Of a stretch of DNA of 64,000 nt, positions 1-8,933 are shown piece by piece. Position numbers and translations under genes: made by a program. Origin of the DNA: Pedococcus dokdonensis (lineage in GTDB: Bacteria; Actinomycetota; Actinomycetes; Actinomycetales; Dermatophilaceae); the NCBI RefSeq assembly GCF_900104525.1, contig NZ_LT629711.1:2108001-2172000 (forward strand). The letters are read 5' to 3'. Below the pieces are notes generated by a model, which was not told the origin of the DNA, did no database searches, and saw nothing but the letters and a program-made list of their open reading frames with translations. Numbering within the stretch: position 1 is the first letter of the stretch; each line of letters starts with the position of its first letter.

Positions 1-1
1 C

Positions 2-1234
2 CCCGAGCTGTTCGACTCCGCCACCCGCGAGGCCGTCGCCGCGTTCGGCCGCGGCGAGTGCTTCGTCGAGCGCTACCTCGACCAGCCGCGGCACGTCGAG
101 ACCCAGTGCCTCGCCGACACCCACGGCAACGTCGTCGTCGTGTCGACCCGTGACTGCTCTCTGCAGCGCCGCCACCAGAAGCTCGTCGAGGAGGCGCCCG
201 CGCCGTTCCTGTCCGACGAGCAGAACGCCGAGCTGCGCCGCGCCTCCAAGGCGATCCTGGCCGAGGCCGGGTACACCGGCGCCGGCACCTGCGAGTTCCT
301 GGTCGGCCAGGACGGGACCATCTCCTTCCTCGAGGTCAACACCCGGCTCCAGGTCGAGCACCCGGTGACCGAGGAGGTCACCGGCATCGACCTGGTCCGC
401 GAGCAGTTCCGCATCGCGAACGGCGAGGCGCTTGGCTACGACGACCCCGCTCCGGTGGGGCACTCGTTCGAGTTCCGGATCAACGGCGAGGACGCCGGTC
501 GCGGCTTCCTGCCCGCCCCCGGCGTCGTGTCCGTGTTCGAGCCGCCGTCCGGGCCGGGCGTCCGGCTCGACTCGGGCGTCGTCGCCGGTGACGTCATCGG
601 CGGCGCCTTCGACTCGATGCTGGCCAAGCTCATCGTCACCGGTCGCGACCGGCACCAGGCGCTCGAACGGTCGCGGCGGGCGCTGGCGGAGTTCGTCGTC
701 GACGGCATGCCGACGGTGCTGCCGTTCCACCGCGTGATCGTGTCCGACCCGGCCTTCGCGCCCGAGGGTGACCAGCCGTTCTCGGTGCACACCCGCTGGA
801 TCGAGACCGAGTTCGACAACCAGATCGAGCCCTACTCCGGCGTGGTCGCCGAGGCGCCGGAAGCGGCCGGTGAGCGACAGAGCGTGGTCGTCGAGGTCGG
901 CGGCAAGCGGCTCGAGGTCGTGCTGCCCGGCGGTCTGTCTCTCGGCGGCGGGAGCAGCGCCGCGAAGAAGAAGGCCCCGCGCCGCTCGGGTGGGGCCAAG
1001 TCCGGCGCCGCCGCCTCGGGTGACTCGCTGACCGCTCCCATGCAGGGCACCATCGTCAAGGTCGCCGTCGAGGAGGGTCAGGAGGTCGCCGCCGGCGAGC
1101 TCGTCGTCGTCCTCGAGGCGATGAAGATGGAGCAGCCGATCAACGCCCACAAGGCCGGCACGATCAGCAGCCTGGTCGCCGAGGTGGGCCAGACGGTCAC
1201 CAACGGCGCGGTCATCGCCGAGATCAAGGACTGA
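2..1234 (+). CDS. Acyl-CoA carboxylase biotin-carrying alpha subunit (5' truncated by window edge)
   Basis: C-terminal 410 residues of a fused biotin carboxylase/biotin carboxyl carrier protein, the alpha subunit of acetyl/propionyl-CoA carboxylase in actinobacteria. It would carboxylate biotin with ATP and bicarbonate for transfer to an acyl-CoA by a separate beta subunit. The frame is open from base 2. The biotin-carboxylase C-terminal lobe is visible ([17 protein letters not shown], and [12 protein letters not shown]). After a Lys/Ala/Gly-rich linker comes a biotinyl domain with EAMKMEQPI, whose lysine carries biotin, about 35 residues from the C-terminus. The gene ends at a strong hairpin. 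The beta subunit is not in the window, so substrate choice cannot be read. Confidence 0.93.
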   Translation, partial: PELFDSATREAVAAFGRGECFVERYLDQPRHVETQCLADTHGNVVVVSTRDCSLQRRHQKLVEEAPAPFLSDEQNAELRRASKAILAEAGYTGAGTCEFLVGQDGTISFLEVNTRLQVEHPVTEEVTGIDLVREQFRIANGEALGYDDPAPVGHSFEFRINGEDAGRGFLPAPGVVSVFEPPSGPGVRLDSGVVAGDVIGGAFDSMLAKLIVTGRDRHQALERSRRALAEFVVDGMPTVLPFHRVIVSDPAFAPEGDQPFSVHTRWIETEFDNQIEPYSGVVAEAPEAAGERQSVVVEVGGKRLEVVLPGGLSLGGGSSAAKKKAPRRSGGAKSGAAASGDSLTAPMQGTIVKVAVEEGQEVAAGELVVVLEAMKMEQPINAHKAGTISSLVAEVGQTVTNGAVIAEIKD

Positions 1235-1255
1235 CCCCGGCCACTGCACGCAGGA

Positions 1256-1293
1256 CGGCGGCGCCGCCTCCCAGCAGGGAGACGGCGCCGCCG
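1256..1293. terminator. Bidirectional hairpin terminator
   Basis: An 11-bp GC-rich stem (CGGCGGCGCCG with its exact complement) continues, after one mismatch, into a 5-bp inner stem CTCCC/GGGAG with an AGCA loop. It lies between two convergent genes, so it probably stops transcription from both sides. There is no T-tract, which is usual for actinobacterial hairpin terminators. Confidence 0.75.
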
Positions 1294-1334
1294 CCGTGTA
1301 CCGCGTGGTCGCGTCGCCGCGACCGACCGGTCGC

Positions 1335-2015
1335 TCAGCGACCGAAGGGCGGCAGCTCCTTGGTGCCCTCGTCGCCGGACTCCCCCTCGGCACCCGGCTC
1401 GGGGCGCTGGCTCGGGTCGAGCGGGCCCCCGGGCTGACCCGGCTGCTGCGGCTCACCCGGCGTCAGCGGGCCGTCGCTCGATCCCGGCTGCGGGTCGTTC
1501 GTGCCCGGCAGCGGGTTGGGAGCGGGAGTGGGCTCGGGCGTGGTGGGGGCCGGCTCGTCCCAGCTGGGCCGGTCGGGCGCCGGCTCCGAGGGCACCGGGT
1601 CGGCGGTCGGGTCGGACGGGATCGGGTCGCCCGGCGCCGGCACCGGCTCGGGCGCCGGGGCGGGGACGGGCTCAGGCTCGGGCGCGGGCTCAGGATCGGG
1701 TGCCGGGGCGGGCTCGGGCTCGGGTGCCGGGGCGGGCTCGGGTGCCGGGGCGGGCTCGGGCTCGGGTGCCGGGGCGGGCTCGGGTGCCGGGGCGGGCTCG
1801 GGCTCCGGGGCGGGCTCAGGCGTGGGCGCCGGGGCAGGCTCGTCCTGCGGGATCCCCAGCTGGTCTCGCAGCGCGTCGGCGCCCCGGTCGATCTGGTCGG
1901 AGTACTTGCCCCCGGTCTGCTTGTCGATCACGTCCTCGACCTTGTCGAGGGCCGAGTCCGCCTGCTGCGGGTTGCCCTTGATGAAGTCCTTCGCCTTGTC
2001 GAGCCAGCCAGCCAT
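1335..2015 (-). CDS. MT0933-type antitoxin-like protein with Pro/Ala/Glu repeat tail
   Basis: 226 residues. Residues 1-55 (MAGWLDKAKDFIKGN..., GGKYSDQIDRGADALRDQL) match the small helical MT0933/Rv0909-like antitoxin family, usually only about 55-90 residues long. Here the domain is followed by about 170 low-complexity residues: a PAPAPEPE-type repeat (about 58-128), then a Pro/Ser/Asp/Gly tail. The start at 2015 is chosen because the family begins MxGxxDKAK and a GAAGGCG-like ribosome site precedes it; a -10-like TAATGT lies about 60 bases further up. No toxin partner is adjacent, so a structural or stress role is as likely as an antitoxin role. The domain call is firm; the function is not. 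Confidence 0.8.
   Translation of the reverse strand: MAGWLDKAKDFIKGNPQQADSALDKVEDVIDKQTGGKYSDQIDRGADALRDQLGIPQDEPAPAPTPEPAPEPEPAPAPEPAPAPEPEPAPAPEPAPAPEPEPAPAPDPEPAPEPEPVPAPAPEPVPAPGDPIPSDPTADPVPSEPAPDRPSWDEPAPTTPEPTPAPNPLPGTNDPQPGSSDGPLTPGEPQQPGQPGGPLDPSQRPEPGAEGESGDEGTKELPPFGR
1710..1793. repeat. 42-bp coding minisatellite, two exact copies plus partial flanks
   Basis: Two exact tandem copies of a 42-bp unit (1710-1751, 1752-1793) lie inside the antitoxin-like gene. Partial, diverged copies extend from about 1664 to 1830. Each unit adds 14 residues of the PAPAPEPE-type tail, so copy-number change keeps the frame. Confidence 0.85.
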
Positions 2016-2198
2016 GATTCGCCTTCCGTCGGGAAGCTCGGGTCTGCGCGCAGGCCGCACGCTCAGCGTGGACATTACCCACCACGAGGTGGGAAATCCC
2101 CCGCAACGACCCGACTTCTGGCCACCCATGAAGGGTGCAGCGCCCGAATCCGGCCGCACACCCGGCACCAGTGGCCAGAGGTGCGCGCGAGTGGCGGG

Positions 2199-3614
2199 TC
2201 AGTCGCGCTGGTGCAGCTGGCGGGCGGCTTCGGCCACCGAGCCGGACAGCGACGGGTAGACCGTGAACGTGCCGGCCAGCTGGTCGACGGTCAGGCCGTG
2301 CTGCACCGCCAGGGTCACCGGGTAGATCAGCTCGGACGCCCGCGGCGCCACGACCACACCGCCGACGACCGTGCCACCGCCCTTGCGGGCGAACAGCTTC
2401 ACGAACCCGTCGGTGATCCCCTGCATCTTCGCGCGGGGGTTCGTCGCGAGCGGCAGCATCACCGCGGTGGCGTCGACGGTGCCCTCGTCGAGGTCCTTCT
2501 GCGAGAACCCCACGGTGGCGATCTCGGGGTCGGTGAAGATGTTCGCCGACACCGCACGCAGGTTGAGGGGTGCCACGGCGTCACCGAGCGCGTGCGCCAT
2601 CGCGATCCGCCCCTGCATGGCGGCCACGGACGCGAGGGGCAGGACCCCGGTGCAGTCGCCCGCGGCATACACACCGCGCACGGACGTGCGCGAGACCTTG
2701 TCGACGACGACGTGTCCGGAGTCCTTGACGGCGACACCGACGTCCTCGAGCCCGATGCCGGACGTCTGCGGTATGGAGCCCACGGCCAGCAGCGCGTGGC
2801 TCCCCTCGACCTCACGGCCGTCCTCGAGCCGGACCACGACGCCACTCTCGGTGCGCTCGACGGAGGCCATCCGGGAGCGCCCGAGGACGTCCATGCCGCG
2901 CTTGCGGAAGACGTCCTCGATGACGGTGGCGGCGTCGGCGTCCTCACCCGGGAGCACCCGGTCGCGCGAGGAGACGAGGGTGACCCGCGAGCCGAGGCCG
3001 AGGTAGGCCTGCGCCAGCTCGGCACCGGTGACGCCGGACCCGACGACGATCAGGTGGTCAGGCAGCTCGGCCAGCGAGTAGATCTGCTGCCAGGTGAGGA
3101 TGCGCTCGCCGTCAGGCTGCGCGGTCGGCACCACGCGGGGGGTCGCCCCCGTGGCGATCAGGACGACGTCGGCGTCCAGCGTCTGCGTGCTGCCGTCGGC
3201 GAGGGTGGCCTCGACGGAGCCGGGACCCGAGCCCGCGAGCAGCCGACCGGTGCCGGCCAGCACCTCGACCCCGTCGGCGGCCAGGCGGGCACCGATGTCG
3301 CGGGACTGCGCGGCGGCGAGCGCCAGGATGCGCCGGTTCACCGCGGTGAGCTCGGCGACCGAGTCGGAGACCTCGTCGCCCTCGTGGTCCTCGAGGTGCA
3401 CGCCGAGGTCGGACGCCGTCTCGAACTGGCTCATGAAGTCGGCGGTCGAGATCAGCGTCTTGGACGGCACGCAGTCGGTGAGCACCGCGGCCCCACCGAC
3501 CCCGTCGCGGTCGACGACGGTGACCTTCGCACCCAGGTGGGCGGCGACCAGGGCGGCCTCGTAGCCACCGGGGCCACCACCGAGGATCACCACTGAGGAC
3601 TGGGGCGCGTTCAC
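2199..3614 (-). CDS. lpdA: NAD(P)H-quinone dehydrogenase / LpdA-type flavoprotein
   Basis: 471-residue two-dinucleotide-binding flavoprotein of the pyridine nucleotide-disulfide oxidoreductase family, closest in pattern to mycobacterial LpdA (Rv3303c). FAD-binding GGGPGGYEAA is at the N-terminus, a second Rossmann motif GSGVTGAELAQAY is mid-protein, and the FAD signature YAAGDCTGVLPLASVAAMQG follows. The usual redox pair GGTCxNxGCxPSK is GGAAVLTDCVPSK, so one cysteine is missing. It therefore cannot be a classical lipoamide dehydrogenase and fits the quinone-reductase role known for the mycobacterial protein. GTG at 3614 starts directly before the first beta strand; an in-frame GTG at 3635 would add seven residues. 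Confidence 0.9.
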   Translation of the reverse strand: MNAPQSSVVILGGGPGGYEAALVAAHLGAKVTVVDRDGVGGAAVLTDCVPSKTLISTADFMSQFETASDLGVHLEDHEGDEVSDSVAELTAVNRRILALAAAQSRDIGARLAADGVEVLAGTGRLLAGSGPGSVEATLADGSTQTLDADVVLIATGATPRVVPTAQPDGERILTWQQIYSLAELPDHLIVVGSGVTGAELAQAYLGLGSRVTLVSSRDRVLPGEDADAATVIEDVFRKRGMDVLGRSRMASVERTESGVVVRLEDGREVEGSHALLAVGSIPQTSGIGLEDVGVAVKDSGHVVVDKVSRTSVRGVYAAGDCTGVLPLASVAAMQGRIAMAHALGDAVAPLNLRAVSANIFTDPEIATVGFSQKDLDEGTVDATAVMLPLATNPRAKMQGITDGFVKLFARKGGGTVVGGVVVAPRASELIYPVTLAVQHGLTVDQLAGTFTVYPSLSGSVAEAARQLHQRD

Positions 3615-3672
3615 GCGACCATCCAACCACCCCACCCCGGGGTGGAAGCGCCAGGCACCCGATCACCTGAAG

Positions 3673-3710
3673 GCAGCAGGAGCTCCGCCCGCCTGCGGAA
3701 CTCCCGCTGC
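3673..3710 (-). other. 16-bp imperfect hairpin in the lpdA/punA divergent gap
   Basis: Left arm 3673-3688 and right arm 3695-3710 pair at 14 of 16 positions around a 6-nt loop. The two mismatches become G-U pairs only if RNA is made from the minus strand, the direction of lpdA. It could be a leader structure of lpdA. The rest of the gap (3615-3894) shows no gene. Confidence 0.4.
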
Positions 3711-3894
3711 CGGACAGCAGGCGCTGCTGGGTATCACCGGCACCCGGCGCCCGCTCCCGAGATCACTCCGTACGACCCGACTGACCAGCCGGGACTCGAG
3801 CGGTGCCCGGTGTTGACGCTGCGGAGATACTGGCTTCCCGACTTCTTGTCGTAGCGGGTGGTGTCACGCCGTCGCTGGGCCGACGCAGGGTGGA

Positions 3895-3900
3895 TAGTCT
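3895..3900 (+). promoter_or_regulatory. -10 box (TAGTCT) for leaderless punA
   Basis: TAGTCT fits the actinobacterial TANNNT -10 pattern. It ends 6 nt before the GTG start of punA and there is no Shine-Dalgarno sequence, so transcription should start at or beside the start codon. Confidence 0.6.
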
Positions 3901-3906
3901 TTCGCC

Positions 3907-4758
3907 GTGAGCGAGCAGAGCAGCCCGTCCGTGGGCGTCCCCGACCTGTCCGACCCGGCGACCGACCCGTTCGCGGTCGCCGAGGCCGCCGCCGCGGTGA
4001 TCGCCGAGCGCAGCGGCGCCGACCGCCACGACGTGGCCCTCGTCCTCGGCTCCGGCTGGGGCCAGACCGGCGACCTCATCGGCGAGACCCTCGCCACCAT
4101 CGACAACGCCGACGTCCCCGGCTTCGGCAAGGCCGCGGTTGCCGGCCACAGCGGCATCATGCGGTCGGTCGCGATCGCCGACACCGGTCGCCGCGCCCTC
4201 GTCTACGGCACCCGCACGCACTTCTACGAGGGCAAGGGCGTCCGAGCCGTCGTGCACGCGGTGCGCACGGCCGCTGCCGCCGGGTGCCAGACCATCGTCC
4301 TGACCAACGGGTGCGGCGGCCTCAACCCGGCGTGGGGACCCGGCACCCCGGTGCTGATAGGCGACCACCTCAACCTCACCGCCGCCTCCCCCATCGAGGG
4401 CGCCAACTTCGTCGACCTCACCGACCTCTACTCGCCCCGGCTGCGCGAGGCTGCCCGTCGGGTCGATCCCGACCTCGACGAGGGCGTCTACGTGCAGTTC
4501 CGCGGCCCCCACTACGAGACCCCCGCCGAGGTGCGGATGGCCAAGGTGCTCGGCGGCGACCTGGTGGGGATGTCGACCACGCTCGAGGCGATCGCGGCCC
4601 GACAGGCCGGCCTGGAGGTGCTCGGCATCTCCCTGGTCACCAACCTCGCCGCGGGGATCAGTGACCAGCCGCTGTCGCACGAAGAGGTCATCGAGGCCGG
4701 CCAGGCCGCCGCGGAGCGGTGCGGGAAGCTCCTCGCCGCCGTCGTCGCCACCATCTGA
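3907..4758 (+). CDS. punA: Purine nucleoside phosphorylase
   Basis: 283 residues, the size of trimeric class II purine nucleoside phosphorylases. These split inosine, guanosine and their deoxy forms with phosphate into base and (deoxy)ribose-1-phosphate in the cytosol. Family segments seen: the phosphate loop VLGSGWGQ, GxxLVYGTRTHFYEGKG, the base-site region LTNGCGGLNP, FRGPHYETPAEVRM, and VGMSTTLEAIAARQAGLEVLGISLVTN. GTG at 3907 is the only start that keeps the full domain, and it follows a -10 box directly. A phosphosugar mutase begins 33 bp downstream, an order shared with mycobacterial deoD-pmmB. Confidence 0.94.
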   Translation: MSEQSSPSVGVPDLSDPATDPFAVAEAAAAVIAERSGADRHDVALVLGSGWGQTGDLIGETLATIDNADVPGFGKAAVAGHSGIMRSVAIADTGRRALVYGTRTHFYEGKGVRAVVHAVRTAAAAGCQTIVLTNGCGGLNPAWGPGTPVLIGDHLNLTAASPIEGANFVDLTDLYSPRLREAARRVDPDLDEGVYVQFRGPHYETPAEVRMAKVLGGDLVGMSTTLEAIAARQAGLEVLGISLVTNLAAGISDQPLSHEEVIEAGQAAAERCGKLLAAVVATI

Positions 4759-4791
4759 AGCCAACCACCACCCGACCCGAGGAGCCCCGCC

Positions 4792-6510
4792 ATGACGTAT
4801 GCCGCGCGGCACGGCCGCGGAGCCGACTCACCCACGAGCCCCGAGGACTCCGCCCGCGAGCGGGCCCAGGAGCTCGTCGACGCGGCACAGGCGTGGGTGG
4901 ACGACGACCCCGACCACGAGACCCGGGTCGAGCTCGGCGACGTCCTGGCTCGCGTCAAGCAGGGCGACCAGACGGCTGTGGACGACCTCGCCGACCGGTT
5001 CTCCGGGATGCTCGAGTTCGGGACCGCCGGGCTGCGCGGCGCCCTCGGCGCCGGTCCCAACCGGATGAACCGCTCCGTCGTGATCCGTGCGGCAGCCGGC
5101 CTCACGGCATACCTGCAGGCACGCAAGCCGCAGCCGTTCGTGGTGGTGGGCTTCGACGCCCGCCGCAACTCCGACGTGTTCGCCCGCGACACGGCTGCGG
5201 TGGTGGTCGGCGCGGGCGGGCGCGCCGCGATCCTGCCGGAGCCACTGCCGACGCCGGTGCTGGCCTACGCGATCCGGTTCCTCGGCGCCGATGCCGGGGT
5301 GATGGTGACCGCCAGCCACAACCCGCCCGAGGACAACGGCTACAAGGTCTACCTCGGCGACGGGTCGCAGATCGTGCCACCGTCGGATACCGACATCGCC
5401 ACCCAGATCGCCCGGGTCAACGCCGTCGCCGACGTGCCGCTGGCCGAGGACGGCTGGGAGACGCTCGGCGACGACGTGCTCGCGGCCTACCTCGAGGACG
5501 TCGTGACGGTCGTGTCCGCCGACAGCGCCCGCGACGTCACCGTGGTGCACACGGCCCTGCACGGGGTGGGCTCCGAGACCGTCGCGAAGGCGTTCGTGCG
5601 CGCCGGGTATGCCGCCCCGATCCCGGTCGAGAGCCAGGCCCAGCCCGACCCGGCGTTCCCGACCGTGCACTTCCCGAACCCCGAGGAGCCGGGCGCGATG
5701 GACGCCGCCCTCGAGCTGGCCGAGCAGACCGGCCCCGACGTCGTGATCGCCAACGACCCCGACGCCGACCGCTGTGCCGTCGCGGTGCCCGGCCCGGGCG
5801 GGTGGCGGATGCTGCGTGGCGACGAGGTGGGCGCCCTGCTCGGTGCCCACATCCTGGCCCGCGGGGTGGCGGACGGCGACGTCTTCGCGAACTCGATCGT
5901 GTCGTCACGCCTGCTCGCCGCGATGGCGACCGCTGCGGGGGTGCCGCACGAGGAGACCCTGACCGGGTTCAAGTGGATCTCGCGCGTGGACGGGCTTCGC
6001 TACGGCTACGAGGAGGCGCTCGGCTACTGCGTCGACCCGCCCCACGTGCGTGACAAGGACGGCGTCAGCGCTGCCCTCGTGGTCGCCGAGATGACCGCCA
6101 CCCTCAAGGCCGAGGGGCGCTCGCTCACCGACCTGCTCGACGACCTCGCCACCGCCCATGGGGTGCACGCCACCGACTCCTTCTCGGTGCGGGTTGCCGA
6201 CCTGTCGCTGATCGGCACCGTGATGGCCCGGTTGCGTGACGTTCCCCCGACCGACGTGGCCGGCACCGCCGTCGCTCGCACCGATGACCTGTCGCAGGGC
6301 AGCGAGTCGCTCCCGCCGACGGACGGGCTGCGCTACTACCTCGCCGACGACTCGCGGATCATCGTGCGGCCGTCCGGCACCGAGCCCAAGCTCAAGGTCT
6401 ACCTCGAGGTGATCGAGCCGGTGTCGGGTGACCTCGCCGCGGCCCGCAAGGCCGCCGCAGACCGGTTGGCGGCGATCCGCTCGGCCATGGAGGAGCTCAC
6501 CGCCCTCTAG
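4792..6510 (+). CDS. Phosphosugar mutase (PMM/PGM family; possible phosphopentomutase)
   Basis: 572-residue alpha-D-phosphohexomutase-superfamily enzyme. The phosphoserine loop MVTASHNPPEDNGYK (Ser175), metal loop NDPDADR, sugar-binding loop FKWISRV and phosphate-binding RPSGTEPKLKVY are all intact. Mycobacterial orthologues are named PmmB, but length and the DNGYK loop also match PGM2-type enzymes, which act on pentose-1-phosphates. It sits in one operon with punA and no deoB is visible in the window, so interconversion of (deoxy)ribose-1- and 5-phosphate is a reasonable inference; phosphomannomutase remains the alternative. SD-like GAGG precedes the ATG. Confidence 0.9.
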   Translation: MTYAARHGRGADSPTSPEDSARERAQELVDAAQAWVDDDPDHETRVELGDVLARVKQGDQTAVDDLADRFSGMLEFGTAGLRGALGAGPNRMNRSVVIRAAAGLTAYLQARKPQPFVVVGFDARRNSDVFARDTAAVVVGAGGRAAILPEPLPTPVLAYAIRFLGADAGVMVTASHNPPEDNGYKVYLGDGSQIVPPSDTDIATQIARVNAVADVPLAEDGWETLGDDVLAAYLEDVVTVVSADSARDVTVVHTALHGVGSETVAKAFVRAGYAAPIPVESQAQPDPAFPTVHFPNPEEPGAMDAALELAEQTGPDVVIANDPDADRCAVAVPGPGGWRMLRGDEVGALLGAHILARGVADGDVFANSIVSSRLLAAMATAAGVPHEETLTGFKWISRVDGLRYGYEEALGYCVDPPHVRDKDGVSAALVVAEMTATLKAEGRSLTDLLDDLATAHGVHATDSFSVRVADLSLIGTVMARLRDVPPTDVAGTAVARTDDLSQGSESLPPTDGLRYYLADDSRIIVRPSGTEPKLKVYLEVIEPVSGDLAAARKAAADRLAAIRSAMEELTAL

Positions 6511-6525
6511 TGGTCCGGCTCCGGG

Positions 6526-6999
6526 CTAGGACTTCTTCCAGAACGGCTTCCTGCGCCCCGACTCGTCCGGCGCCGGCGGCGGTGTCGGAGGCTGGGCGTC
6601 CGCGCGGGCGAACAGGTCCGCATCGCCCTCGAGGGCGACCAGCTGCAGGCTGACGAAGTAGCCGGCATCGTGGTCGCCGGTGACCGCCTCGAGCTCGACG
6701 TAGCCGGGCTCGATGACGAAGTTGAAGGCGTCGAGCCCGGACAGCCGCAGCTCGGTGATCCACAGCGCCTCGAGGAAGCTGGCCACCTGACGCTCCCGCG
6801 TCCCCGGCCGGTAGCGGACGAGCGCGATCAGCAGCCGCTCGGGGTCCTCGGTGACCTCCAGCTCCACCTGCGCGAACATGACGCTCGACTCCAGTCGGCG
6901 GCGGAGCCGGGCCGCGGCGCCGTCGACGAGCGCTCCCGAGGCCGGGGGCAGGTTGGTCGTCAGCCCCTCCCTGAGCAGCTTGAACTCGGTGCGGTCCAC
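6526..6999 (-). CDS. Conserved-looking hypothetical protein
   Basis: 157 residues from the GTG at 6999 (MDRTEFKLLREGL...). The frame runs further up, but the upstream part is arginine/serine-rich without protein-like composition and would overlap the divergent receiver gene. There are no membrane segments or signal peptide. The middle (about 45-125) alternates hydrophobic strands and looks like a compact alpha/beta domain; the end is proline-rich and finishes in KPFWKKS. I do not recognise the family. It converges on the mutase gene with a 15-bp gap. Confidence 0.65.
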   Translation of the reverse strand: MDRTEFKLLREGLTTNLPPASGALVDGAAARLRRRLESSVMFAQVELEVTEDPERLLIALVRYRPGTRERQVASFLEALWITELRLSGLDAFNFVIEPGYVELEAVTGDHDAGYFVSLQLVALEGDADLFARADAQPPTPPPAPDESGRRKPFWKKS

Positions 7000-7092
7000 G
7001 CGGCCGAGACTGCCCCACCTGAGCCGGATCGGCAACGAAGCACGCGGGCGAACGGCGAGGTCCGCCTCCCCCGCCCGGGCACGGTCGCCGCG

Positions 7093-7098
7093 TACAGT
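7093..7098 (+). promoter_or_regulatory. -10 box (TACAGT) for leaderless receiver gene
   Basis: TACAGT ends 7 nt before the ATG at 7106 in the short divergent gap. Only CTGGGG-like bases separate it from the start, so the transcript is probably leaderless. Confidence 0.5.
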
Positions 7099-7105
7099 GC
7101 TGGGG

Positions 7106-7483
7106 ATGAAGGTGCTGGTGGTCGAGGACGACCGGGACATCCAGGACCTCGTCGTCGCCATCCTGGGTCGCGAGGGCTATGACGTCCGGGCCGAGGACGA
7201 GGGTTCGGCCGGGCTCAGTGCCGCCCTCACGCGCGACCCCGACCTGGTGATCCTCGACTGGATGATGCCGGGGATGAGTGGTGTCGACGTCTGCCGCGCC
7301 ATCCGCGCCGACCCGCACGCCAAGGACGTCCCCGTCCTGATGCTCACGTCCAAAGCGCACGAGGCCGACATCGACCAGGCCTTCGCTGCGGGCGCCGACG
7401 ACTACATGGTCAAGCCGTTCCGCGGTCGCGAGCTGGTCAGCCGGGTCAAGGCCCTCGCCGCGCTGGAGCGCCCCCGCCCCTAG
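7106..7483 (+). CDS. Stand-alone response-regulator receiver
   Basis: 125 residues forming a single CheY-like receiver with no output domain. The acidic pocket VVEDDRD is at the N-terminus, the phospho-acceptor aspartate is in VILDWMMPGMSG, the switch Thr/Ser is in LMLTSKA, and the conserved lysine is in MVKPF. It could pass phosphate within a relay or act by protein contact. No histidine kinase is nearby, so its partner is unknown. It is divergent from the hypothetical gene at 6526-6999. Confidence 0.9.
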   Translation: MKVLVVEDDRDIQDLVVAILGREGYDVRAEDEGSAGLSAALTRDPDLVILDWMMPGMSGVDVCRAIRADPHAKDVPVLMLTSKAHEADIDQAFAAGADDYMVKPFRGRELVSRVKALAALERPRP

Positions 7484-7668
7484 CCCGACGTGGTGCGCGC
7501 GGATCGTCACCGGCCACCCGAGCGACCGGCCCGTGACCACCGGTGCGCACCCAAGTGCCCGAGCGCGCTCACAGGGAACGTCGAGGTGGTCCACAGCGCA
7601 CCTCCACCGCAGTGCCGTGAAGTAGGTCGTGACACCACGCACGACCAGACCTCACGAAGGTGACCGCC

Positions 7669-8874
7669 ATGCAGATCGCCAAGCGCCCCCTACCCCTCCT
7701 GCTCGGCGCGGCCGGCATCGCCTCCGCGACGGCGATCGCCATCGGCGGCGCTCAGCTCGCGCACACCGCGAGCGCCTCGGGCGCGACGACCGGCACCAGC
7801 ATCGCCCGCTCCGCCAACCCGTATGCCGGCAGCTCGGGGTCCGGCGCGGACCTCGCCCCCCGTGGCTGGCCGGGGTGGGGCGGGTCCACCGGCGGCGGCA
7901 GCGGCGGCAGCGGTGGCGGCAGCGGTGGCAGCACCGGCTCGACCGGCAGCGGCAGCACGACCGAGGCCACCGCGCGGCAGCTGGTGGGCGTGGTCGACAT
8001 CGTGTCGACGGTGAACTACGGGCAGGGCGAGGCCGCCGGGACCGGCATGGTCCTTCGCTCCGACGGCGAGGTGCTCACCAACAACCACGTCATCGAAGGC
8101 GCCACCAGCATCGAGGTCACCGTGCTGTCGACTGGTCGCACCTACTCCGCGACGGTGGTCGGCACCAGCCCCACGAACGACGTCGCGGTCCTCCAGCTGT
8201 CCGGCGCGACCGGGCTGGCGACCGTCGACCTCGGCGACTCCTCGTCCCTCCAGGTCGGCGACGCGGTGACGGGTGTCGGCAATGCCGGCAACGAGGAGGG
8301 CACCTCCGCCGCCACCGGTCAGGTCACCGCGCTCGACCAGGACATCACCGCCAGCGACGGCAGCGGCACCGACAGCGAGGACCTCTCCGGCCTGATCATG
8401 ACCGACGCCGCCATCGAGGCCGGCGACTCCGGCGGCCCGTTGTATGACGCGGACGGCCAGGTCGTCGGCATCGACACCGCTGCCCAGACCAGCCGCACCG
8501 GCGAGACCGTGGCGGGCTACGCCATACCGATCGACACGGCGCTGGCCGTCGCACAGAAGATCAGGTCGGGCGTCGACGACGCCACCATCCACCAGGGCGT
8601 GCCGGCGTTCCTCGGCATCCAGACCGGCCAGGTGGCGGTCACCGGCGGCGTCCCCGTGGTCGGGATCGTCGACGGCTCCGCGGCGGAGGCGGCAGGGATC
8701 ACGTCGGGGTCGGCCATCACCCGCGTCGGGGGCACGCCGGTCTCGACGTCGAGCGGGCTGACCGACGCGCTGACCGCGCACGACCCGGGCGACCGGGTCG
8801 CGGTCACCTGGGTCGACGCCTACGGCACCGCCCACTCCGCGACCGTGACGCTCGGCTCCGGCCCCGCCGACTGA
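7669..8874 (+). CDS. Secreted HtrA/DegP-like trypsin-type serine protease with PDZ domain
   Basis: 401 residues. Residues 1-36 form a signal peptide or anchor (KRPLPLLLGAAGIASATAIAIGG). A Gly/Ser-rich linker (about 55-98) separates it from a trypsin-like domain whose triad is His140 (TNNHVIEG), Asp171 (TNDVAVLQL) and Ser254 (GDSGGPL). A PDZ domain follows (about 300-395). This is the actinobacterial PepD/HtrA layout: an exported protease or chaperone for damaged envelope proteins. ATG 7669 is preferred over the in-frame GTG 7660 because GAAGG lies 8 nt upstream of the ATG. It is monocistronic. Confidence 0.92.
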   Translation: MQIAKRPLPLLLGAAGIASATAIAIGGAQLAHTASASGATTGTSIARSANPYAGSSGSGADLAPRGWPGWGGSTGGGSGGSGGGSGGSTGSTGSGSTTEATARQLVGVVDIVSTVNYGQGEAAGTGMVLRSDGEVLTNNHVIEGATSIEVTVLSTGRTYSATVVGTSPTNDVAVLQLSGATGLATVDLGDSSSLQVGDAVTGVGNAGNEEGTSAATGQVTALDQDITASDGSGTDSEDLSGLIMTDAAIEAGDSGGPLYDADGQVVGIDTAAQTSRTGETVAGYAIPIDTALAVAQKIRSGVDDATIHQGVPAFLGIQTGQVAVTGGVPVVGIVDGSAAEAAGITSGSAITRVGGTPVSTSSGLTDALTAHDPGDRVAVTWVDAYGTAHSATVTLGSGPAD

Positions 8875-8933
8875 CCCCGAGCGCACGGTTCGGGCCGGAA
8901 CCCGCGCGGTCTGACCACGGGCTGAGACACCGA

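Noticed and set aside
1296..3596. Very long plus-strand open frame over the antitoxin-like and lpdA genes
   Set aside because: Composition is the Arg/Gly/His-rich shadow of the minus-strand genes; no domain and no ribosome site.
7484..7668. GTCAC...GTGAC inverted repeat between the receiver and HtrA genes as terminator
   Set aside because: Only a short interrupted stem can be drawn; not enough to call.
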